DNA from: a bacterium | Lineage (GTDB): Bacteria > ARS69 | Length of the DNA stretch: 21,496 bases | Direction of reading: 5' to 3' | Assembly (NCBI GenBank): GCA_025774865.1 | Contig: JALGZO010000188.1 | Location: forward strand, 1-21,496 | Part shown: positions 7,675 to 13,338 of the stretch, in pieces | Position numbering within the stretch: the first letter of the stretch is position 1 | How the letters are laid out: the number at the start of each line of letters is the position of its first letter | Position numbers and translations under genes: made by a program | The notes under the pieces: generated by a model | The model's input: the letters and a program-made list of their open reading frames with translations, nothing else | What the model was told of the DNA's origin: nothing | Database searches by the model: none

Positions 7675-9141
7675 TCACCCCGGATCGTGTGGCAAGCTCC
7701 CCCGCGGTGCGCGCCAATAGGCGAAGGGCGTTTGGTACACGAAGTTCGAAACGCGCGAAGTATAGATGTCGGCGTACCGCTCCACCTGCCTCGCGTAGAG
7801 GCTCTTGTCGTTTCCGGCCCGCATGAGCGAGCCCCAAATGGGATTCCCCAGCTCGGCCGCGGACTGCGCGAGTGGCGCGATCCGTTCGTCGAGCTCTTCG
7901 AACTGTTCGCGCAGCTCGGTGAGCCGGGCCTCCGCCCCGTCTGCCTCTTCTGCATCGGTCGGCCCGTAACCGTCGCGCGCCCGCTGGGCGACGAGGCGCC
8001 GCCGGCAGATCTCCGCCTCGATCGCCTCCTTCTGCTCCATCATCTCTCGCAGCTTCTTCTGCGTTTCTTCGAAGTCGCGAAGGTCGCGGAGCTCCTCTTC
8101 CAGCTCGCGCAGAATGAGCGCGGTGCGCCACCGGTGGACCGCTTTCGACACGTGAACGTCGCCGTAGAGATGGTCACCCACGAAGAGAATCTCGTCGCCG
8201 GAAACGCCGAGCTGTTTCTCGAGGAACGCGGCGCTCCCACCGAAGTACACTCCACCCTTGCGAATGGCGCCGAAGTGCGGTCGCAGCAAGCCCAGGTTCT
8301 CCTCGACGACTTCGTACATCGGATTCGGTCGGAAGAAGAAGTCCGGCTTGCGCGCCGAGACGATCACCGTGTGGAAGAGATCACGCCACGTCATGCCGTC
8401 CGGCAGGAAACGGTCGAACGCGTAGGACATCATCGATCTCGTGAAATCCCACTCGGAGTTCGTGATGAGGAGGAGCTTCTTGCCGGCGTGCCGCTGATCG
8501 AGGAGCGCGAGCGGAAGCTCCGGGTCGTGTTCCACGAACCTCTCCGGATCCGCGATGATCTCGGCCTTGAAGCTCCCCTCCATGTGGACCGCGTCGATGC
8601 TGTTGCGCACGGCCTGGTAGAGCTCGGCGTAGCCGAGTACTCCGGGAAGCTCGTGTTGGTCGACCCGATCGACGAGCTGCGCGAACAGACTCGCCTCCGA
8701 GTGGGAGAACAACGTGTTCAGGAAGACGAACCGGTCCTCGGAGAGGTCGACGATTCTACCGGCGTACGCGCGGCGCTGTTCGTCGAAGTCGAGGACGCGC
8801 GTGCCGTGAGCGGCCTTCATCACGTAACCGAAACGGTTCGGCTTCACGAGATTGCCGAGCTCGAGGTCGAATGTGAGACCGCGGATCACCTGCCGCGCTT
8901 CGAATTTCAAATCGTCGACCGGCCACCCGCGATCGCCGAGCACCCGCCGGGCGTAGCCGAAGGCGAGCTTCTCACCTTCCTGGGCCCGGTAATGGACCAG
9001 GGTGTAGTCCATGTCGTAACCGACGGCTCGGGTCGAGCGGAGGTTCAACGTGCGATTGCAGAAGATGCCGCGTTCGGCGGGGTAATCGGCCGTCGGCACA
9101 GGAGTCGGCGCGACCTCGGCCGTATCTCGGGTCCGGGACAT
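7675..9141 (-). CDS. HAD-superfamily 5'-nucleotidase, NT5C2/cN-II type
   Basis: A 488-residue protein of the IMP/GMP-specific cytosolic 5'-nucleotidase family (PF05761), known mainly from animals and scattered bacteria. All HAD motifs are visible: motif I DMDYTLVHY with Asp 43 (nucleophile) and Asp 45; motif II LLLITNSEWDF with Thr 227; the Lys of motif III in ARKPDFFF (~265); and motif IV FVGDHLYGDV with Asp 323 and Asp 328. Length and motif spacing match the family. It would dephosphorylate purine nucleoside monophosphates in the cytoplasm. Residues ~343-430 form a long charged coiled coil (ELEEELRDLRDFEETQKKLR and onward) that is also present in NT5C2 relatives. The ATG at 9141 is preferred because GGAGAGGAAC precedes it; an in-frame ATG at 9165 is possible. 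It is downstream of a winged-helix gene (83 bases) and 22 bases upstream of the lyase-like gene. Confidence 0.9.
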   Translation of the reverse strand: MSRTRDTAEVAPTPVPTADYPAERGIFCNRTLNLRSTRAVGYDMDYTLVHYRAQEGEKLAFGYARRVLGDRGWPVDDLKFEARQVIRGLTFDLELGNLVKPNRFGYVMKAAHGTRVLDFDEQRRAYAGRIVDLSEDRFVFLNTLFSHSEASLFAQLVDRVDQHELPGVLGYAELYQAVRNSIDAVHMEGSFKAEIIADPERFVEHDPELPLALLDQRHAGKKLLLITNSEWDFTRSMMSYAFDRFLPDGMTWRDLFHTVIVSARKPDFFFRPNPMYEVVEENLGLLRPHFGAIRKGGVYFGGSAAFLEKQLGVSGDEILFVGDHLYGDVHVSKAVHRWRTALILRELEEELRDLRDFEETQKKLREMMEQKEAIEAEICRRRLVAQRARDGYGPTDAEEADGAEARLTELREQFEELDERIAPLAQSAAELGNPIWGSLMRAGNDKSLYARQVERYADIYTSRVSNFVYQTPFAYWRAPRGSLPHDPG

Positions 9142-9224
9142 GAGTTCCTCTCCGTTGGCGGCCATGATACTCGCCCCCGGGGTGGGGGGATAGTTCCGGT
9201 GGGGGAGCGGTGAGAGACGAGCGG

Positions 9225-9509
9225 TCAGCGGTCGGGCGCGCCCCATGCGTAGCCGACGCCCTTCACGGTGACGACGATCCTCGGACTCGAGGGATCCCGT
9301 TCGATCTTGTGTCGGAGGTTCGAGATCGTCATGTCGACCGTGCGAGTCTGAAGATCGCCGGGCACGCCCCACACGTTCTCGAGGAGCTCCGGACGGGAGA
9401 CGGCCCGGTTGCGATGATGGTAGAGCCAGCTCAGGATATCGACCTCGCGCTTCGTGAGGTGCACCTGCGGTTGCTCGACCACGAAGTTGCGCATCGAATC
9501 AGGGGTCAT
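9225..9509 (-). CDS. Stand-alone OmpR/PhoB-type winged-helix DNA-binding protein
   Basis: A 94-residue protein that is essentially only the C-terminal effector domain of an OmpR-family response regulator: VHLTKREVDILSWLYHHRNR (the LT-x-x-E-x-x-L-L opening), SRPELLENVWG (helix 2), RTVDMTISNLRHKIE (recognition helix, with the R-T-V-D and R-x-K-I-E consensus) and IVVTVKGVGYAWG (the beta hairpin V-x-G-x-G-Y). There is no receiver domain and no kinase gene beside it. The ATG used has no clear ribosome binding site. A GTG at 9698 would add 63 residues, but these look non-coding, contain no receiver-like motif and include a palindrome. It probably regulates its own operon or acts as a partner of another regulator; this is inference. 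Identity of the domain is strong, the start less so. Confidence 0.78.
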   Translation of the reverse strand: MTPDSMRNFVVEQPQVHLTKREVDILSWLYHHRNRAVSRPELLENVWGVPGDLQTRTVDMTISNLRHKIERDPSSPRIVVTVKGVGYAWGAPDR

Positions 9510-9619
9510 GGCACGCCCATTCTCGACGGAACCGCCGTCCGCGGAGTCGAGTGGCAGGGAAGGAACCGCCGGGCTCCAGGGGCGGAGGTGATCTCGTGTG
9601 TGGACCACAGCGCATCTAC

Positions 9620-9629
9620 TTTTCGAAAA
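9620..9629. promoter_or_regulatory. 10-bp AT-rich palindrome upstream of winged-helix gene
   Basis: TTTTCGAAAA lies in the 279-base gap between the winged-helix gene and the broken AhpD-like gene. It is the most AT-rich point of the gap, immediately followed on the plus strand by AACCCCC, and could be an operator or a melting site. No good -35/-10 pair was found, and the rest of the gap holds no gene I can support. Confidence 0.25.
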
Positions 9630-9788
9630 ACCCCCGATTCGCGCAAGGGGGGCGGCCCGTTCGGCACCCCACGATTTACACGGCCGCGGAAGCGGCACGG
9701 GCTCATTCCCGAGCGTAGCTCCCCGGAGGATGAGACGAGTTTCGTCGCCCTTTCGTTCAGGGAACGCGCTCGAAGGGGATCGCGCTGA

Positions 9789-10279
9789 TCAGGTACCGGG
9801 TTCGAGACTCACGCCGAGTCCGTCCGCGACGCGATTGACGTACGCGTAGTACGCAGTCACTTCCACGATCGCGAGCACATCCCGATCGGAGAAGCCGGCG
9901 TCGTGGAGCCGCCCGACGTCTCCCTCCGTCATCTCCGAGGGCGTGAGGGTGAGCTTGCGGACGAACCGCACCATCGCCAGCCGTCGTTCGTCGAGCCCCG
10001 CCGACTCCGGATCCTCGGCGATTCGGTCGGCTAGTTCGTGTGGCAGTCGTTGAGGCGGCTGACCGTGACCGCGATCATCTCGCGATCGACCTTCCGGAGC
10101 GTCGCGGTCCCGGCCATGACGGCCCGGTACAAGTCGTTGTGGGCCGCGAGCCCGGCCGGGTGGAGCGAATGGCACTTCAAGATGTTGTCGACCTGCCCCG
10201 ATCGATCGGCCAAATCCTCGTACAGACGGGCGAGCTCTCCCTCGGCCTCTTGCTCGTCGATCACGCGAATCCAGGTCAT
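9789..10279 (-). pseudogene. Peroxidase-related (AhpD-like, CMD family) gene, broken by deletion
   Basis: Two adjoining reading frames together make most of an alkylhydroperoxidase-like protein. The first (10279-10031) starts MTWIRVIDEQEAEGELARLY, includes VDREMIAVTVSRLNDC and then ends H-T-N-stop. The second, in the next frame (about 10034-9789), resumes LADRIAEDPESAGL and continues with RFVRKLTLTPSEMTEGDV and YYAYVNRVADGLGV, as in the family. Between them the expected C-x-x-C and following His-His active-site block is missing: only Cys 79 and His 80 remain. The frame change means a net loss of 3n+1 bases, probably about 46-55 by comparison with family layout. The family reduces peroxides through this dithiol site, so the product would be inactive. 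Promoter and AGGAG ribosome binding site are intact, which suggests a recent break or an assembly error. Confidence 0.78.
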
Positions 10280-10300
10280 GCGTCGCTCCTTCCCGTGGGG

Positions 10301-10329
10301 ATCATAATCCGCCGGGAGGGGCAGGTCAC
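10301..10329 (-). promoter_or_regulatory. Sigma-70-type promoter for the AhpD-like gene
   Basis: On the minus strand GTGACC (10329-10324) is followed after exactly 17 bases by TATGAT (10306-10301). The -10 differs from TATAAT at one position. Transcription would start near 10294, just before the AGGAGC ribosome binding site and the ATG at 10279, giving a short leader. Confidence 0.5.
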
Positions 10330-10411
10330 GGCTCCGGGCCCGCGTACGTATCAGGGGGTGAACCGGTCGAGGCTCCGACAAGCCGGGGGGAAAAGGGGCC
10401 TCGCCGAGGGG

Positions 10412-10544
10412 GAGGCACGTCAAGCATCGCACCTCGAGAAGGGCGCCCTGACCGAACTAGGGGAGGTCGGGGACGCCCCCTCCTCCGAGGAGTCGTGCCT
10501 CAAATCGAGCTCCTGCTGAAGGGAGCTCGTCCCTTTTTAGGCAC
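10412..10544 (+). promoter_or_regulatory. Nested alternative inverted repeats, attenuator-like leader
   Basis: Three repeats can form mutually exclusive RNA stems upstream of the TPR-zincin gene. GAGGCACG (10412-10419) is the exact complement of CGTGCCTC (10494-10501), whose GTGCCT can instead pair with AGGCAC (10539-10544). CGAGCTCC (10506-10513) is the exact complement of GGAGCTCG (10522-10529), and that second arm overlaps the left arm of a terminator-like hairpin (10519-10538). This layout is what transcription attenuators and riboswitches have. No known riboswitch class was recognised, and no leader peptide or promoter was identified. Confidence 0.35.
10519..10538 (+). terminator. Terminator-like hairpin in the TPR-zincin leader
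   Basis: AAGGGA (10519-10524) pairs with TCCCTT (10530-10535) around a five-base loop and is followed by three more T. It lies 70 bases ahead of the ATG at 10608 with no plus-strand gene upstream, so it would act within a leader rather than at the end of a gene. Confidence 0.4.
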
Positions 10545-10607
10545 TTGTCGCGATTGCTCCGCCGCGCGAACATGGCTCCGCCGCCTCCGCGTCGCGCGAG
10601 GAGCCCC

Positions 10608-11417
10608 ATGGACGAAGCTCGACTCGAGGAAATCTGGGACGAGGTCTGGACGCTGCTCCAGGACGGGAGATCGGACGCGGCGACGTCCCGAGTTCTCGCG
10701 ATCTTGAACGACGAGGGCGACGCGCCCGAGCTCCGGTATCTCCTCGGCGTGTCCCTCATGGATCTGGACGAAGTCCACGCCGCGATCTCCGAGCTCGAGA
10801 ACGCGACGGGCCAGGATCCCGGCTGGCCCGACCCGCACGCCGCGCTCGCGTGGGCGTACTTCCGCGCCTGCCGGTTCGACGAGGCACAGGAGATGGTCGA
10901 CGGGGTGCTGCAAATGGAGCCCGAGCTCGCGGAAGGACATCAACTCCAGGGGCTCTTGGCAGAGCGGGCCGGCGACGAGGACGGCGCGGCGACCGCGTTC
11001 GCCGAGGCTCGACGCCTCGATCCCGAACGCTACCCGGACGCGGTGCACATGGACGAAGAGGAGTTCTTGGAAGTCGCGCGCGAGGCGGTGCGCGAGCTCG
11101 ACGAATCGATCCTGGAGGTACTCGAGGAAACCTCGTTCTTCGTACAGAACGTGCCGGCCCGGGATCTTCTCGTCGAGTCCGAGCCACCGCTGGATCCGCA
11201 GCTCCTGGGTCTCTTCGTGGGCCGGAGTCTCCTCGAGCAGTCGGTGCACGACTCGGGGGCGCTTCCCAACGCGATGTACCTCTTCCAGCGCAACCTCGAG
11301 CGAGGCGCCAGCACGAGAGGCGAGCTGGAGGAGGAGATCCGCATCACCGTCCTTCACGAGATCGGACATCATCTCGGCTGGGGCGAAGAGGAGTTGGAGG
11401 CAAGGGGTCTCGCCTGA
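10608..11417 (+). CDS. TPR-repeat protein fused to zincin-type metallopeptidase domain
   Basis: A 269-residue, very acidic protein in two parts. Residues ~5-145 are helical tetratricopeptide-like repeats (ELRYLLGVSLMDLDEVHAAI, PHAALAWAYFRACRFDEAQE, HQLQGLLAERAGDEDGAATA), each with the A-x-x-x-Y/G-x-x-x-x-x-(A/L) spacing. Residues ~150-269 match the small zincin family PF06262 (minimal metalloproteases related to gluzincins): the motif VLHEIGHHLGW with His 250, Glu 251 and His 254, followed by EEEL carrying the likely third ligand. EEIRITVLHEIGHH is a good match to that family's conserved block. There is no signal peptide, so it should be cytoplasmic. The ATG is chosen for GAGGAG 5 bases upstream; an ATG at 10572 and a TTG at 10545 in the same frame lack such a site. 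A hairpin follows the stop. The peptidase fold is secure; substrate and regulation are unknown. Confidence 0.82.
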   Translation: MDEARLEEIWDEVWTLLQDGRSDAATSRVLAILNDEGDAPELRYLLGVSLMDLDEVHAAISELENATGQDPGWPDPHAALAWAYFRACRFDEAQEMVDGVLQMEPELAEGHQLQGLLAERAGDEDGAATAFAEARRLDPERYPDAVHMDEEEFLEVAREAVRELDESILEVLEETSFFVQNVPARDLLVESEPPLDPQLLGLFVGRSLLEQSVHDSGALPNAMYLFQRNLERGASTRGELEEEIRITVLHEIGHHLGWGEEELEARGLA

Positions 11418-11424
11418 CCCGCGC

Positions 11425-11450
11425 CCGCCGGCTCGCCGCGACGCCGGCGG
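11425..11450 (+). terminator. Hairpin after the TPR-zincin gene
   Basis: CCGCCGGC (11425-11432) is the exact reverse complement of GCCGGCGG (11443-11450), with a ten-base loop, starting 8 bases after the stop codon. There is no T-tract, so it would be a weak intrinsic terminator or a 3' stabilising stem. Confidence 0.45.
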
Positions 11451-11499
11451 TTCGCCCCTAACCCTTCGTCAGGTAGGCACTTAGGTTCCGGCCCCCTGG

Positions 11500-11528
11500 T
11501 TGACACCCGATATGGATGTGGCTACCTT
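11500..11528 (+). promoter_or_regulatory. Sigma-70-type promoter at the head of the plus-strand operon
   Basis: A perfect TTGACA (11500-11505), a 17-base spacer and TACCTT (11523-11528, TA...T pattern) make a good housekeeping-type promoter. Transcription would begin around 11535. The site overlaps the possible upstream start codons TTG 11500 and ATG 11512 of the S55 peptidase gene; if it is real, translation must start further in, for instance at TTG 11578. Confidence 0.5.
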
Positions 11529-13338
11529 CTGGCAGAGTCCGCGAAACGCCCACCCGAGAGCCGAACCACGATTTGCCTTGAGAAGCCCTGAACTCGCCCG
11601 CCGAGGCGTCTGTACCGCTCTTTCTCTCGCTGTCGTCGGGGGCCTCGGGCCCGCCTCCGCCGCCGACCTCGTCCCGTCCGCCGCTCTCGGTCTCGACGAG
11701 ATCCGGGCCGGAGCCGCCGCGACGACCAAGACCGTTCTCTCCGGCACGGACATCGTCGAGATTCCCGTCGAGATCATCTCCGTAGTTCGCAACATCGGTC
11801 CCCAGCGGGACATGATCCTCGCGCGTGGGCTGGGTGAGGAAATCGAGCGTCTCGGCGTTCCGAGCGGAATGAGCGGCAGCCCCGTCTACGTGGATGGTCG
11901 GCTGATCGGCGCCGTGTCGTCGACGTGGTCGTTCGCCCGCGAGCCTTTGATGGGGATCACGCCCGTCCACCAGATGGCGCGCGAAGCAGCGTGGGGATCG
12001 CAGGGCGTCTCCACGGGCGGCGAGGATCTGCTCCGGGCCACGATCCCCGAGGTGCCGGGGTCGTCCGCCCCCGGTCCGATCCGAACACCTCTCGTTCTCT
12101 CCGGCTTCGATCGACGCCTGGTGAACCTCGCGGCCGAGATCTTCGAGCCGTGGGGGTTCACGGTCGCCGAGGGTGGCACGGCGGGCGATGACCAGGCCGG
12201 CGGGGCGATCGAGCCCGGGGCGACCATCGGCGTGAGGCTCGCGGGGGGTGACGCGAACATCACTTCGTTCGGAACGGTCACCTGGGTCGACGGCGACTTC
12301 GTCCACGGCTGGGGGCATCCGATGTTCCAGATGGGCGAGGTCGAGATGCCCCTCGTCTCGGCGTACATTCACACGGTCATTCCGAACCAGTTCATGTCGT
12401 TCAAGCTCGGCAGCGGCGGCGACGTGGTCGGGACGCTGACGGCTGATCACCGCTCGGGGATCTTCGGACGTCTCGGCGACGCCCCGCGCACGACGAGCTT
12501 CGACCTGAATGTCGTCCGCGGCGAAACATCGGAGTCGTTTCACTTCGATCTCGTGCGCGACGAGTTCCTCGCCCCGAGTCTCGTCGGCATTACGGCGATG
12601 AACGCCTTGCTCGCGCACGGCGGCGCTGTCGGCGAGGAGACCGTGCGCTTCTCGCAGAGACTCGTACTGGACGATGCCCGCGAGGCGACGGTCGAGACAT
12701 TCATCGCGGGGAACCGCACGCTTCGCCAGATCACCACGCTGCTTTCCGAAGCGACCACGGCGATCATCGGGAATCCGTTCGAGGACGTCCGGATCGATCG
12801 CATCGACGGCGAGATCTCGGTCGATCGGGGGATCCGGCTCGCGGCGTTGACCGAGCTCTCATTGGAGGACGACCGTCCCGAGCCGGGCGAGATTCTGCGC
12901 GGCACGTATACGCTTCACGACTGGCGCGGCGGGGAAAGCCGCCATCCGTTCGAAGTCCAGCTGCCGGCGGACGCGCGGACCGGCCGATATCTTCTGCTCG
13001 TGGCCGACGCCGCGACGGCCGAACTGTACGAGGCCGAGCGCGATCCGCGATCCTTCGGCCCCCGCTCTCTCGACGAGCTCCTCGCGCGCATCGACCGTCT
13101 GCGTCAAACGGACGAGGTTCACATCCACCTGTATCGGCAGTCGCGGGGAGTGCTCATCCACGGTCGGCCGCTCGCCGATCTACCGCCGTCCGCGCTGTCG
13201 GTGATGCGGGGGACGTCCCGGAGCGGGGTCGACGACAACCTTCCCGCGGAGCTCGTACACGAGCATCGCGCGCACGTCGACCGCCTCGTCCAGGGGGCCC
13301 ACACGATCCTCTTCGAGGTCGAAAAGGAGCGCCGTTGA
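11512..13338 (+). CDS. Secreted S55 (SpoIVB-type) serine peptidase-domain protein
   Basis: About 608 residues from the ATG at 11512 (alternative TTG 11578, 586 residues). Signal peptide: ARRGVCTALSLAVVGGLGPA followed by S-A-A. The peptidase signature is GVPSGMSGSPVYVDGRLIGA at ~115-134, with Ser 121 the likely nucleophile by analogy to G-D-S-G-G-P. VHGWGHPMFQMGEVEMP at ~264-280 carries the likely catalytic His 269. Blocks such as VDGDFVHGWGHP and YIHTVIPNQFMSFKLG match the SpoIVB-like S55 proteins of Acidobacteria and related phyla. Here the Ser block precedes the His block, the reverse of Bacillus SpoIVB. The C-terminal ~230 residues are an extra beta-rich region with no name I recognise. 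The exact start is unsure because no ribosome binding site is visible and a promoter overlaps it. Its stop overlaps the propeller gene's start (TTGA), and it heads the operon. The protein should be periplasmic or exported. Confidence 0.82.
   Translation: MDVATFWQSPRNAHPRAEPRFALRSPELARRGVCTALSLAVVGGLGPASAADLVPSAALGLDEIRAGAAATTKTVLSGTDIVEIPVEIISVVRNIGPQRDMILARGLGEEIERLGVPSGMSGSPVYVDGRLIGAVSSTWSFAREPLMGITPVHQMAREAAWGSQGVSTGGEDLLRATIPEVPGSSAPGPIRTPLVLSGFDRRLVNLAAEIFEPWGFTVAEGGTAGDDQAGGAIEPGATIGVRLAGGDANITSFGTVTWVDGDFVHGWGHPMFQMGEVEMPLVSAYIHTVIPNQFMSFKLGSGGDVVGTLTADHRSGIFGRLGDAPRTTSFDLNVVRGETSESFHFDLVRDEFLAPSLVGITAMNALLAHGGAVGEETVRFSQRLVLDDAREATVETFIAGNRTLRQITTLLSEATTAIIGNPFEDVRIDRIDGEISVDRGIRLAALTELSLEDDRPEPGEILRGTYTLHDWRGGESRHPFEVQLPADARTGRYLLLVADAATAELYEAERDPRSFGPRSLDELLARIDRLRQTDEVHIHLYRQSRGVLIHGRPLADLPPSALSVMRGTSRSGVDDNLPAELVHEHRAHVDRLVQGAHTILFEVEKERR

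Noticed and set aside
7687-9213. 508-codon plus-strand open frame opposite the nucleotidase.
   Set aside because: Antisense shadow of a secure gene; no recognisable family.
9510-9698. Extension of the winged-helix protein to a GTG at 9698.
   Set aside because: The extra 63 residues show no receiver-domain features and cover a palindrome and low-complexity G/C runs, more like untranslated DNA.
10280-10607. Possible tRNA or known small RNA in the divergent region, because of several stems.
   Set aside because: No T-loop GGTTCRA box, acceptor stem or CCA, and no match to a known small RNA motif that I can recognise.
11458-12618. 386-codon minus-strand frame opposite the S55 peptidase.
   Set aside because: Antisense shadow without ribosome binding site or domain.
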